A stretch of DNA of 64,000 bases, taken from assembly GCF_030323025.1 (NCBI RefSeq), contig NZ_CP097329.1, forward strand, positions 1-64,000. The letters run 5' to 3'. This document shows, piece after piece, positions 1-8,544 of the stretch (the first letter of the stretch is position 1; each line of letters begins with the position of its first letter). The notes beneath the pieces were generated by a model. That model was given only the letters and a program-made list of their open reading frames with translations, was not told the DNA's origin and ran no database searches. The translations under genes were made by a program, and so were the position numbers. This stretch comes from Pseudanabaena mucicola str. Chao 1806 (lineage in GTDB: Bacteria > Cyanobacteriota > Cyanobacteriia > Pseudanabaenales > Pseudanabaenaceae).

Positions 1-278
1 CTTTCTGTACCTGTGAGATCCTTTTTCTCTTCAGGAACCGCAGGAAAAAGTGCGATCGCCTTAATTCCTAATGCATAGTTCTCTTCAACTTCCTTGACCA
101 ATAGATCGAGCGTAAAGCGATAGGCTTCAGGCATTGAAGGAACTTCAACACGATTATTCTCTCCTTCCATTACAAACATGGGATAGATAAAATCATCTAC
201 AGATAAATGATTCTCTTTAACAAGACCACGAATAGAAGGACTGCGGCGGAGGCGGCGAGGGCGATGTGTGAGTTGCAT
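1..278 (-). CDS. hemB: Porphobilinogen synthase (delta-aminolevulinic acid dehydratase), 5' part only
   Basis: The first 92 codons read MQLTHRPRRLRRSPSIRGL, then a stretch with DDFIYPMFVMEG and KAIALFPAVPEE. This is the conserved N-terminus of HemB, which condenses two 5-aminolevulinate molecules to porphobilinogen in the cytoplasm, on the path to heme and chlorophyll. The ATG is at 278. The rest of the gene, including the catalytic lysines and metal-binding cysteines, lies beyond the left edge, so integrity cannot be judged. It is transcribed away from the SDR gene at 448. Confidence 0.9.
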   Translation of the reverse strand, partial: MQLTHRPRRLRRSPSIRGLVKENHLSVDDFIYPMFVMEGENNRVEVPSMPEAYRFTLDLLVKEVEENYALGIKAIALFPAVPEEKKDLTGTE

Positions 279-447
279 TGATGTTTCTTAACGTTTCTTA
301 ATGAATTTGTTTGAAAAACATATATTTTTATTCGTGGATTATATCAGAGTAGTTCACCTGAAATGATCGGACTGAATTAGGATAGGTAGGACTTTGCGCC
401 GCTTATACTGGGATAGATAGTTATGGTGATTAGTTAGCAATTCAAGT

Positions 448-1104
448 ATGAAAGCATTTGTAGCTGGAGCCACAGGACAAACAGGACGACATATTGTCTC
501 CGAATTAATCAAGCGTAATATTTCTGTTAGAGCTTTGGTTCGTAATTTGGAACTAGCGAAGCAGGTTTTGCCAACTGGAGTAGAGTTAGTCCAAGGAAAT
601 GTCCTTTTCGCGGATACTTTGCCAGAGGCGATCGCAGATTGTGATGTTTTGATATGCGCGACAGGGGCAAAGCCAAGCCTCAACGTCCTTGAGCCATATC
701 TCGTCGATTTCATTGGTACAAAGAACTTAGTCAAGGCTGCTAAGGCAAAAAATATCCAACATTTTGTGATCGTCTCATCCCTTTGTGTATCGAAATTTTT
801 GCATCCCCTCAATTTATTTTGGCTAGTGCTGTTTTGGAAAAAGCAGGCTGAAAGATATCTGCAAGATAGCGGTTTAACCTATACCATCGTCCGTCCAGGG
901 GGGCTACTCAATCGTGAAAAAGAAGGTGGTTTAGTCCTAGTTGGTGCTGACACTCTCTTTGAAGGCAGTATTCCCCGTACTAAGGTTTCCCAAGTAACGG
1001 TAGAGGCTCTATTTGAAGATAATGCCAAGAATAAACTTGTTGAGATTGTGGTTAACGCCGATACACCTGATCGCCCAATTGCTGAATTATTTGCAACTGT
1101 ATAA
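448..1104 (+). CDS. Atypical short-chain dehydrogenase / NAD(P)-binding protein
   Basis: 218 aa. The N-terminal beta-alpha-beta carries the Rossmann motif GATGQTG (residues 7-13), followed by an Arg-containing second strand (ALVRN) that suggests NADP(H). The pattern IVSSL and later TIVRPGGLL is typical of NmrA-like or Ycf39-like atypical SDRs in cyanobacteria and plastids. No clear YxxxK catalytic pair is seen, so it may bind a nucleotide without being a classical dehydrogenase. Substrate unknown. The start ATG at 448 is immediately followed by the dinucleotide fold, so no upstream start is needed. A MITE-like element follows the stop codon. Confidence 0.8.
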   Translation: MKAFVAGATGQTGRHIVSELIKRNISVRALVRNLELAKQVLPTGVELVQGNVLFADTLPEAIADCDVLICATGAKPSLNVLEPYLVDFIGTKNLVKAAKAKNIQHFVIVSSLCVSKFLHPLNLFWLVLFWKKQAERYLQDSGLTYTIVRPGGLLNREKEGGLVLVGADTLFEGSIPRTKVSQVTVEALFEDNAKNKLVEIVVNADTPDRPIAELFATV

Positions 1105-1113
1105 ATAACTACT

Positions 1114-1262
1114 TAATGTGAGTTCGGGATAATTTGAAACAGTCTTTGAGAGAGGGTTTGCTACGCAAACCCTCTCTCAAAGACCAAAAGTAAAAGCCTT
1201 GCTTAGCAAGGCTTTTACTTTTGGGCTTTTAAAACTTGCCAACTTAACCCGAACTCACGTTA
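1114..1262. mobile_element. MITE-like nested palindrome
   Basis: Outer imperfect inverted repeats (TAATGTGAGTTCGGGATAA at the left; its near complement ending CCGAACTCACGTTA at the right) enclose two separate perfect hairpins, about 1142-1184 and 1183-1224. The ends are flanked by TA, as expected for IS630/Tc1-type MITEs. There is no coding capacity. It probably also terminates the upstream gene. Confidence 0.6.
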
Positions 1263-1265
1263 CTT

Positions 1266-1288
1266 AAGATGTCACTCAGTGACATCTT
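1266..1288. terminator. Perfect hairpin
   Basis: AAGATGTCAC, loop TCA, GTGACATCTT: a 10-bp perfect stem followed by A/T-rich sequence, between the convergent SDR and LCP genes. Plausible bidirectional terminator. Confidence 0.5.
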
Positions 1289-1316
1289 AAAAATTTGGAA
1301 AATATGACTAAAACTG

Positions 1317-1364
1317 GGTAGTCATGCAACACAATTACTAAAAAAATTACTTGGCAGCACTACC
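1317..1364. repeat. Short dispersed repeat with GGTAGT/ACTACC ends
   Basis: 48 bp bounded by GGTAGT and ACTACC. The central sequence, including TTAGTAATTGTGTTGC on the minus strand, recurs in the other orientation at 11586-11666. Likely a small MITE family. Confidence 0.55.
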
Positions 1365-1379
1365 AATCTTGTAACTGCT

Positions 1380-2873
1380 TTAGCGTTGTTTGCTTGGTAT
1401 AGATTTCACTGGTTTGAGAGGAATGTTATTGGCTTGGAGCCAGTCTTTACCTACACGCACCGTGATGTCTGACTCGATATCACCCGTAGACTCAACTAAG
1501 ACCTCACCAATACCCAGTGCATCGCGTAATTTTTCGGCACTAGCGCGATCGCCATTTTGAGCAATGATCTGCGTCTTTGCAATTGGCTTTGTCCAACGAT
1601 CACTAGCAGCAAATACTTGAGCGTATCCCGACCTAGAAAGTACTGTGGTCGCTTTTTTTGTGCCTTCAGGCTGAGACATACTATCTTGAATTGCTACCCT
1701 CAAGGACTGGGAGTTATTATCAGTGCTTGGATCAGCAGACTTCATTAATCCAAAATTTTGAGACATTAACTTGGCAAGCAGTCGGTTATCCAAAATCCAA
1801 TAGCTGAGATTATCAAATTCTCCAGGGTTGCTAAAGCGTCCAGGAGCCATATGCATCTGAATACTCTTGCGATCAACTTTTGAGGTGTAGCTAGCAAGGG
1901 CAAGAACTTCTTCGACAGAGAGGTTTGTGTCGATATTGTCCTTAACGATGGCGAGGATCTCTGGAAACTTAGTAATGAACTCAGGATTGAGTTTTTGATC
2001 GATAAAAGCACGGAAAAAAGCCTGCTGACGTTGCACCCGACCAATATCACCAAGATCATCATGGCGGTAGCGCATGTATTGCACTGCCTTACTACCATTT
2101 AGCTTTTGTTGTCCTGCATTGAGATTGATGTACAAATGCTGGCTATCATCTTGATACTTCAGCTTTTTTGGTACATAAATATCAATACCGCCAAGGGCAT
2201 CGACTAACTTACCAAATCCGTTCACGTTGAAGCGAATATAGCGATCAATAGGGATATCGCCTAAAACTTGGCTTACGGTTTGGGCTGATAAAGATGCACC
2301 ACCTGCGTAGTTGGCAAAGTTAATCTTGGTGGTTCCTACCCCCTGAATATTGACACGACTGTCTCTAGGAATTGAGAGGACAGCAACTTTTTGAGTAGTA
2401 GGATCAAACCGAATGAGCAACATAGCGTCACTCATGCCATTGAGGTTGTTATCAACCTCAGCCAGATATTTGCCCTTTGGCTTTGACTGAGCATCAGGCA
2501 AATCAGATGTGAGCATGATTGTCCCCAAGACCAAAATATTCACAGGTCGAGTTAGTGTCGGGACACCAGCGATCGCAGAAGTCATGCTATCTGAATTACG
2601 GTTAAACACAGCAGCTTCATCTACTGATAGTTGTCGCTGCTGAAAAGGACGACTACTTAATACAAATGCTAATCCTGCACCTAGTCCCCCAGAGATCAGC
2701 GCTACAAACAACACTAGAAATAGTGTCCATTTGTGACTTAAGAAATTCTTCTTGGATTTGGGCTTACGTGCCAAACCAGTCTTTTGTCTTAGATTGATGG
2801 GATTTGTTGCCACGGGTAGGAAATACTCCTCACGACTGAATATTTGCTTCAGCGATCGCCCAGCCATGAGCAA
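1380..2873 (-). CDS. LytR-CpsA-Psr (LCP) family protein with LytR_C domain
   Basis: 497 aa. A cytoplasmic, basic N-terminus (about 1-48) is followed by one membrane segment (about 50-72). The LCP catalytic domain (about 110-300) contains DAMLLIRFDP, SIPRDSRV and MRYRHDDLGDIGRVQRQQ, the Arg/Asp-rich polyprenyl-phosphate binding elements. A LytR_C-type domain follows near the C-terminus (about 415-485). LCP enzymes transfer glycopolymers from lipid carriers to peptidoglycan or other envelope acceptors outside the membrane. Family length and architecture look intact. The start could be M1 or M3. Confidence 0.88.
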   Translation of the reverse strand: MLMAGRSLKQIFSREEYFLPVATNPINLRQKTGLARKPKSKKNFLSHKWTLFLVLFVALISGGLGAGLAFVLSSRPFQQRQLSVDEAAVFNRNSDSMTSAIAGVPTLTRPVNILVLGTIMLTSDLPDAQSKPKGKYLAEVDNNLNGMSDAMLLIRFDPTTQKVAVLSIPRDSRVNIQGVGTTKINFANYAGGASLSAQTVSQVLGDIPIDRYIRFNVNGFGKLVDALGGIDIYVPKKLKYQDDSQHLYINLNAGQQKLNGSKAVQYMRYRHDDLGDIGRVQRQQAFFRAFIDQKLNPEFITKFPEILAIVKDNIDTNLSVEEVLALASYTSKVDRKSIQMHMAPGRFSNPGEFDNLSYWILDNRLLAKLMSQNFGLMKSADPSTDNNSQSLRVAIQDSMSQPEGTKKATTVLSRSGYAQVFAASDRWTKPIAKTQIIAQNGDRASAEKLRDALGIGEVLVESTGDIESDITVRVGKDWLQANNIPLKPVKSIPSKQR

Positions 2874-3161
2874 GGATGGGACTCAACACACTTAACACAC
2901 TTTGTCAATTATGATCTTTAACGATCATTTACGATATGTCTCAGGAATTTTACACAGGGTTCTTGAGACTTTTAGACTAATTTGAATCTAACTTTAGCAC
3001 TGTATCGTAATTTATCGTTACAAATAACTAAAAAGCTTATATCGCAAAATCTTTAAAATCAAATTATTCCGACGGATGATACTATACTTTGGCAAATATA
3101 GAGCAATTCGTAATTGGCTTTAAGATAGAGTCAGGAGTCCTTAACCATAGAGGTAACACCA

Positions 3162-4052
3162 TTGAAAGGTCAACCATCTTCCAATAGATCTCTAAAGGTC
3201 TTGAGTATGCTGACAGCGATCGCCCTAGCAAGTTGTGCGTCCTCGTTATCAAATAAAGCCTCTGCTCCAGCCAATCTCGCCGACTTGCCTGAACAAGCTC
3301 CCAATGCTGACTCCGCAACACCTGCCAAAGCTGCTATCCCTCGTCCGCAACTGATTAAATCGGCTGACATCTCGATACAGGTAAAATCCATCGAAGACAC
3401 GACTAAAGCCATATCAGATTTGGTCAAACAGCAACAGGGCGACATTTTAGAACTACAGGACTTTCGCACTGGCAGCTATGGCATTGCTCAGTCAGTGTCT
3501 CTCAAACTCAGAATTCCCCAAGAACGTCTTGATTCGGTATTAGAGACGATCGCACAGTTAGGTATTGTCAAGGGGCGATCGCTTAAGGCTGAGGATGTCT
3601 CCAATCAATTAGTTGATTTGCAAGCCCGCCTCAAAAATTTGCGTCAAACTGAGTTGCAGTTACAGGAAATACTCAAGCAAACTGGCTCCGTCGGTGATGT
3701 CCTCAAGGTGACGCAGGAACTCAGCCGTGTGCGGGAAATGATCGAGCAAATTGATGCTCAGTTAACCAATTTAAAAAATTAGGTTGCCTATTCCACAATT
3801 CAAGTCACTCTTTCCTCTGCGATCGCCACGATTCCGCCTCAATCCGATCTTGGTACGCAAATTCAAAACACTTGGAATAGTGCAACTAGTTCCTTAGTAG
3901 GTGTCAGTATTGGTTTATTAAAACTAGCGATCTGGTTATTAGTCTATTGCCCTTATTGGTTAATTCCCCTAGCTATTTACCTATTCCTACGCCGTCGCCG
4001 CCGTCAACTCCCCCAAGTCCAAAAGCCTGACTCTGAAGCAAATTCAGATTAA
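3162..4052 (+). pseudogene. DUF4349 lipoprotein gene with an in-frame amber stop
   Basis: A single frame runs 3162-4052 (297 codons) but is interrupted by TAG at 3780-3782. Before it lie a lipoprotein-like signal (SMLTAIALASC) and the coiled-coil DUF4349 core ending in AQLTNLKN. After it the same frame continues VAYSTIQVTLSS, then a membrane segment (LKLAIWLLVYCPYWLIPLAI) and a basic tail RRRRRQ. The continuation is the normal C-terminal half of the family, so this is a nonsense mutation (probably CAG to TAG), not a natural end. The 206-aa truncated product would lose its C-terminal membrane anchor. A sequencing error or suppression cannot be excluded. Confidence 0.8.
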
Positions 4053-4093
4053 GTAAGTGATAGGATAATAAAAATTGTGGGGAACAAAGAAAA

Positions 4094-4411
4094 ATGGCGA
4101 TAAATATTAAGCATATTGATCAAGAAAATGATGTTATTGAAATATTTCCTGACGGAAGTAACACTCTTTTTTTGGGAAACAAGTATATTCGCCCACCTAA
4201 AGATCTGCTAGCTCTTATCTATCAATGTGTAGCTAAAGGTGGGGTTGGCGCGCTATTTAGTACAGGTTTACCTGCCCGTTTAATGAAAGTTGATCAACCA
4301 AAATGGCAAAAAGGAAGGGTGGAAATCACAATCGAGTTTATTCCAGATGAAACAATTGAAGACGAAATGACTCAAGACGAATTGAGTAGTCTTAGAAATC
4401 AAATTGACTGA
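4094..4411 (+). CDS. KGK domain protein
   Basis: 105 aa. The C-terminal half contains WQKGRVEITIEFIPDE, the pattern of the cyanobacterial KGK domain (Pfam family of unknown function). The N-terminal half is a mixed beta region with no other motif, signal or membrane segment. It sits upstream of a DUF433/DUF5615 pair in the same direction. ATG at 4094 is preceded by AAAGAAAA rather than a strong ribosome site. Confidence 0.65.
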   Translation: MAINIKHIDQENDVIEIFPDGSNTLFLGNKYIRPPKDLLALIYQCVAKGGVGALFSTGLPARLMKVDQPKWQKGRVEITIEFIPDETIEDEMTQDELSSLRNQID

Positions 4412-4485
4412 TCGATAGACAAATTTTGAAAGACTTTGAGCAGGATAATGTAGTCAGAATTAACCAACAGCTTCTCAAAACAATT

Positions 4486-4740
4486 ATGTATACAAAAAAT
4501 TCCACTGAAAATTTACTATCACGAATTACTTTTAGTAAAGAAATTCTTTGTGGCAAGCCGACAATTCGTGGTTTGAGAATATCAGTAGCAATGATCTTAG
4601 AATTACTAGCAAAAGAAGCTTCTATCTCAGAAATTCTGGAAGACTATCCAGAATTAGAGATAGCTGATATTCATGCAGCACTCCTATACGCTTATCGACT
4701 TGTTGCTAACGAAGAAATTGTGGAACGAGTCGCATCTTAA
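4486..4740 (+). CDS. DUF433 antitoxin-like protein
   Basis: The ATG at 4486 gives 84 aa; a TTG 60 nt upstream is possible. SKEILCGKPTIRGLRISV and the following DYPELEIADIHAALLYA are diagnostic of DUF433, a winged-helix-like family usually encoded just before a PIN-like toxin. It lies 3 bp upstream of the DUF5615 gene, the standard two-gene arrangement. It probably neutralises the neighbour and may repress the operon. Confidence 0.8.
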   Translation: MYTKNSTENLLSRITFSKEILCGKPTIRGLRISVAMILELLAKEASISEILEDYPELEIADIHAALLYAYRLVANEEIVERVAS

Positions 4741-4743
4741 AGT

Positions 4744-5112
4744 ATGAAATTTCTTGTAGATGTTAATGCTAGTGGTGTTTTGTCAACACTTCTTGTGGAG
4801 CTTGGTCATGAAGTTGCTTGCGTAAAAGATGTCAACCCAAGAATGGGTGATGACGAGATTATTGCTTGGGCTGTTAGAGAAGAACGTGTAATTGTTACAA
4901 CCGATAATGATTTTGAGCAAATGATTTGGCTACAACAAAAAAATCATTGTGGTGTTCTACGCCTAGAAAATCTACCGAGAGCAGAACGAAAACAGTTACT
5001 GCAAGAGGTTTTGATTAATCATAGTCAAGACTTAGAATTAGGGGCAGTGGTGATTGCTACTAAGCAAAAAATCAGAATTCGTCGCAAACTATCTGATGAT
5101 CAAGTTCAATAA
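4744..5112 (+). CDS. DUF5615 PIN-like toxin
   Basis: 122 aa. MKFLVDVNAS supplies the first acidic residue of the PIN fold; DDEIIAWAVREERVIVTTDNDFEQM supplies the central acidic TTDxDF motif. These match DUF5615/Mut7-C-type PIN-like proteins, presumed ribonucleases. Paired with the DUF433 gene immediately upstream as a toxin-antitoxin module. Confidence 0.8.
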   Translation: MKFLVDVNASGVLSTLLVELGHEVACVKDVNPRMGDDEIIAWAVREERVIVTTDNDFEQMIWLQQKNHCGVLRLENLPRAERKQLLQEVLINHSQDLELGAVVIATKQKIRIRRKLSDDQVQ

Positions 5113-5196
5113 TATGTGAGTGTAGCGATCGCCTAAACTGAAGACTGACATATTTTTATTTTTTATCGAGATTTTTGAAAGATCTGCAAGTTGGTT

Positions 5197-5646
5197 ATGG
5201 AAGTTAGATTTCGAGAATGTGATTGGTTTGACCTATGGATCTGGATAAAATTTAATGAAGCTCCCTCACAGCAAGAAAAACAATTGCTAGACGAAGTATT
5301 TAATTCTTGGTTTTTACTTGGTAAATTGGGCGGCTTCAATGCTTGCAATATGCAGGTTTTAGAATCTGGTGTCGATGTAAGCTACTTTGACTATGACAAC
5401 CAATCCGCCGATGACGAGATGATGTCAGTGATGCATAACATGACTGATCTAGAGTATGAAAACGACTGGGCAAGGTGCTGGGTTGACTTAGGAACTGCCG
5501 ATGCGATCGCGATCGATACACTAGTTAATGCTTTGCGCCAGTTTGATAAGGAATATGTGGCAATCGAAGAGGTCATTATCGGCGGACAAAACTCTGACTG
5601 GTTGGTTGAACCCAAGAGTCTCGATGATGAGGATTATGATCAATAA
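5197..5646 (+). CDS. DUF3531 family protein
   Basis: 149 aa from ATG 5197 (an in-frame TTG lies 6 nt upstream). MEVRFRECDWFDLWIW, the GGFNACNMQV segment and the acidic NDWARCWVDLGTAD region are typical of DUF3531, conserved in cyanobacteria and plastids and of unknown function. No signal peptide or membrane segment. Highly acidic C-terminus. Followed by a strong hairpin. Confidence 0.75.
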   Translation: MEVRFRECDWFDLWIWIKFNEAPSQQEKQLLDEVFNSWFLLGKLGGFNACNMQVLESGVDVSYFDYDNQSADDEMMSVMHNMTDLEYENDWARCWVDLGTADAIAIDTLVNALRQFDKEYVAIEEVIIGGQNSDWLVEPKSLDDEDYDQ

Positions 5647-5649
5647 ATA

Positions 5650-5692
5650 GTTTACAGAAGCGTATCCTCTGAGGGGGTAAGCTTCTGTAAAC
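5650..5692 (+). terminator. Terminator hairpin after the DUF3531 gene
   Basis: GTTTACAGAAGC and its perfect complement GCTTCTGTAAAC form a 12-bp stem with a 19-nt loop, directly after the stop codon. Confidence 0.55.
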
Positions 5693-5725
5693 TTCTTTGA
5701 AATACAAAACTTAGAGGAAATTCAA

Positions 5726-6109
5726 ATGCGCGTCTTACATACAATGGTTCGGGTTGGTAACTTAGAGCGATCGCTAGATTTTTATACTAATGTCCTTGGC
5801 ATGAAGGAATTGCGTCGCAAAGATTACCCAGATGGACGCTTTACCCTTGCCTTTGTGGGCTATGGCGATGAATCAAGCAATGCCGTTATCGAGTTAACCC
5901 ATAACTGGGATACTGAGACCTATGAAATTGGTACTGGCTATGGTCATATTGCACTAGGCATGGAAAATATCTATACAGCCTGTGACGCAATTCGTGAAAA
6001 AGGTGGCAAAATCACCCGCGAACCTGGTCCGATGAAACATGGTACGACTGAGATTGCCTTCGTCGAAGATCCTGATGGTTACAAAATTGAATTAATTCAA
6101 CTTAAGTAA
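5726..6109 (+). CDS. gloA: Lactoylglutathione lyase (glyoxalase I)
   Basis: 127 aa, the usual length of the short bacterial enzyme. Metal ligands are visible at His5, Glu56, His74 and Glu122, and the family signature [18 protein letters not shown] is present. It converts the methylglyoxal-glutathione hemithioacetal to S-lactoylglutathione in the cytoplasm. Preceded by AGAGGA 9 nt upstream of the ATG and followed by a strong terminator, so it is monocistronic. Confidence 0.93.
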   Translation: MRVLHTMVRVGNLERSLDFYTNVLGMKELRRKDYPDGRFTLAFVGYGDESSNAVIELTHNWDTETYEIGTGYGHIALGMENIYTACDAIREKGGKITREPGPMKHGTTEIAFVEDPDGYKIELIQLK

Positions 6110-6110
6110 A

Positions 6111-6145
6111 ATAAGAGGGGGCGCTTTGTGCCCCCTCTTATTTTT
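6111..6145 (+). terminator. Rho-independent terminator of gloA
   Basis: TAAGAGGGGGC, short loop, GCCCCCTCTTA, then TTTTT. Confidence 0.85.
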
Positions 6146-6192
6146 GGTAGAAATTGTTATAAGCTAAAAAGCTGCACATCAGTAGCCCCGTT

Positions 6193-7653
6193 ATGCGTAG
6201 TAGACCCCGATATAATCCCTCTTGGCATACCAAGCGCAAATCATCTTGGTTGCGAAATACTTTACTCCTCATTTTTATTGGTTTGCCATTGATATTAATT
6301 TTGGCGGAACTAATTGCTCGAGGAGCGATTCTGGCAACAGGTAGTACCAATCAAATTGCCCCGAACAAGATAGTGGCGATCGCTCAGTCCTACGCTTTCA
6401 AATTACAGGATGCTAATGGCAATAGTTATCCTGGGTTACCAGATTCAGGTCGTCTCCAAGTGCGTCGTAGCCCTCTATTAGGATATGAATTAATTCCTAG
6501 CCAAAGTAGTGATTATTGGCAGATTAATGATCAAGGATTCCGTCAAGATTCTGCTGTACCGATTGAGAAACCTGCGGGTGAGATTCGCATATTTTTAGTT
6601 GGTGGGTCTACTGCTTTTAGTAATATGGCAGATAAAAATCAAAAGGCTCTGGCATTTAAAGTCGAGAAATTGCTCAACGATCGCGTCCGTGCTCAAAATA
6701 GCAGTCCTGAAAAATTTAAGCCTAAAGAAACACCTTATTTTGCCGATCAGATTGAAGCAATGCGTGCCTTACCCCCACGCATTCGTGATGGTAGCTATCG
6801 AGTCATTGCGGCGGCAGTCCCTGGATATACCTCTGGTAATGAGCTTGCTTTATTTGCACATAAGGTGAGTGCCTATAGTCCCAATGCGCTAATTATTTTG
6901 GATGGTTATGAAGATCTGCGATCGCCCAGCAGTCAACCAGCCCATGAGATTGGTAATGTTGATCAATTGTTGCGCGATCCAATCGCTCAATATCGTCAGC
7001 ATCAAAGCCAACAATTTAAGAACTGGTTAAATTCGCTGTATCTAGCGAAAGCTTGGCAAAAATGGATTGCTCCTGTTGATATTCCGACATTTAGTTCCGA
7101 CTATCAAATTTTTAGTGCTGAACAATTTAGCAAAGATCCAAAAGAGCTACAAAAGAGAATTGATCGCTATGTTTACAATACGCAACAAATACTTAAGTTA
7201 GCAGGTGATATCCCTACTCTAATCGTGCTTCAGCCAGAGATTACGGGTAAACAAAATGCTCTGACTAAAGAAGAAGAGGGCATTCTCAAATCCTTGGGTA
7301 ATGACTATAGTGATCGCGTGACCAATGCCTATAATGTTGCGGAAAAAACTCTCAGTAGTAAATTACCTAATACCAAATTCGTTAGTTTCTATCAGCTATT
7401 TCAATTGAATAACCAACAAGCTTTTAGTGACCCCATTCATCTTACTGAGGCAGCTAATGATAAAGTGTCGCAAAAGTTGTACGACAGTATCGAGCAGCTA
7501 TTTTCAGTCCAGACTGTCCCAAATTCGCTAAATAGTGACATTACCCCTCAATCTTTTCCTACACCTCAACCAACTTCCACTCCTGAGCCACCTAAACCAA
7601 CATCTACGCCTAATAGTCTATCGGAAACACTTCAGCAAGTTCAGAGACAGTAA
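6193..7653 (+). CDS. Membrane-anchored SGNH-hydrolase-like protein
   Basis: 486 aa. A basic N-terminus precedes one membrane segment (LLLIFIGLPLILILAELIA, about residues 24-43). The rest is predicted outside the membrane. SGNH-like blocks are seen in order: FLVGGSTAFS (nucleophile Ser region), AAVPGYTSGNE, NALIILDGYEDL and near the end DPIHLTEAAND (the Asp-x-x-His block). The last 40 residues are Pro/Thr-rich. Such proteins deacylate or acylate envelope polysaccharides; the substrate here is not evident. Confidence 0.7.
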   Translation: MRSRPRYNPSWHTKRKSSWLRNTLLLIFIGLPLILILAELIARGAILATGSTNQIAPNKIVAIAQSYAFKLQDANGNSYPGLPDSGRLQVRRSPLLGYELIPSQSSDYWQINDQGFRQDSAVPIEKPAGEIRIFLVGGSTAFSNMADKNQKALAFKVEKLLNDRVRAQNSSPEKFKPKETPYFADQIEAMRALPPRIRDGSYRVIAAAVPGYTSGNELALFAHKVSAYSPNALIILDGYEDLRSPSSQPAHEIGNVDQLLRDPIAQYRQHQSQQFKNWLNSLYLAKAWQKWIAPVDIPTFSSDYQIFSAEQFSKDPKELQKRIDRYVYNTQQILKLAGDIPTLIVLQPEITGKQNALTKEEEGILKSLGNDYSDRVTNAYNVAEKTLSSKLPNTKFVSFYQLFQLNNQQAFSDPIHLTEAANDKVSQKLYDSIEQLFSVQTVPNSLNSDITPQSFPTPQPTSTPEPPKPTSTPNSLSETLQQVQRQ

Positions 7654-7687
7654 AAAATAGAGGACATACCCCTGGATAAGCCAGTTA

Positions 7688-7801
7688 CTTTTTATAGCGT
7701 TTACCAGTCTGGTGAAGTACAGTTTGTTTCCCCGCCTTTGGCGGGGAAACAAACCTATGTCCCTCGATTGCTTGAAAAACACTATAAAAGGTTTTCAGAA
7801 T
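7688..7801. repeat. MITE-like hairpin element upstream of petG
   Basis: Imperfect terminal inverted repeats (TTTTTATAGCGTTT; complement AAACACTATAAAAG) surround a perfect 15-bp hairpin (7722-7736 with 7740-7754, GTTTGTTTCCCCGCC). It can terminate transcription from the SGNH gene before petG. Confidence 0.5.
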
Positions 7802-7850
7802 GAGAGTTACTGAAGTAAACTATTGAAGTTAATGATTTTAATAAATCTTT

Positions 7851-7949
7851 ATGGTAGAACCAATTTTGTCGGGCATTTGCCTCGGTCTTATTTTCATTAC
7901 CCTCGGCGGACTGTTCTTTGCAGCTTACCAGCAATACCGTAGAGTCTAG
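7851..7949 (+). CDS. petG: Cytochrome b6-f complex subunit 5
   Basis: A 32-aa [23 protein letters not shown] and then [10 protein letters not shown] match PetG, a single-helix subunit of the thylakoid cytochrome b6-f complex. The family is normally 37-38 aa; this copy stops a few residues earlier, after QYRRV. The ATG is preceded by AAATCTTT rather than a clear ribosome site. Expected to be essential for b6-f assembly. Confidence 0.9.
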   Translation: MVEPILSGICLGLIFITLGGLFFAAYQQYRRV

Positions 7950-7955
7950 CAACAT

Positions 7956-7990
7956 AAAGCAAAAGAGGCGCAACGCGCCTCTTTTGCTTT
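7956..7990. terminator. Bidirectional terminator between petG and the 110-aa ORF
   Basis: AAAGCAAAAGAGGCG, loop CAAC, GCGCCTCTTTTGCTTT; A-run on one side and T-run on the other serve both convergent genes. Confidence 0.85.
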
Positions 7991-8321
7991 ATGCATCTGT
8001 TTTTTCGGTCTGCTCTAAATAGCGGCAAATTTCATTAATTTTCATGCGGTAAATATGCGGCCAGCCACCGTTAGTCTCAATGTCGCGTAAGAGATTAAAC
8101 AACTCATGACGACTGATTGGTAAGGCAGGTTGAAATAAATCATCCCGAATCCGTTTATGAAGAGTTTCTAAGATCCGCAAAATTTGTAAAAGGCTCTCTG
8201 CGTCACCTTGATAAGCTTGAGAAATTTGCAAAATGCGATCGCTGAGCGACTCTAGCTCAGACAAATTAGCAGTCTGCCCCTGTTGTGATTGGTTCTGTGA
8301 TTGGATTTCTGTTTGTGCCAA
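7989..8321 (-). CDS. Conserved cyanobacterial protein of unknown function
   Basis: 110 aa. A Gln-rich N-terminus (about 1-20) is followed by an all-helical region (LSDRILQISQAYQGD, LLQILRILETLHKRI) ending with GGWPHIYRMKINEICRYLEQ. No catalytic motif, signal peptide or membrane segment. It lies between petG and psbO but points leftward, so co-regulation is unclear. Real by its codon use and conserved-looking core. Confidence 0.6.
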   Translation of the reverse strand: MAQTEIQSQNQSQQGQTANLSELESLSDRILQISQAYQGDAESLLQILRILETLHKRIRDDLFQPALPISRHELFNLLRDIETNGGWPHIYRMKINEICRYLEQTEKTDA

Positions 8322-8544
8322 GCTAAGTACCCTCGTGCGCGATAATATGGTGATTGGAATTTTACAAATTAAGTCTTTAGTTAGCTAACCTCTATGGCTA
8401 GTCTAAAGCAACGCCAACTCCTTAACGATCTCAATTTAAAATCCCAAACTTAGATCGTTTTTTAACAGATTTGAGAATATGCGGTACAAAGCGCTGCGTA
8501 TTCGAGGTCTAAATGTTACCCGTTAAATTAAGAAGAGGTTATTT

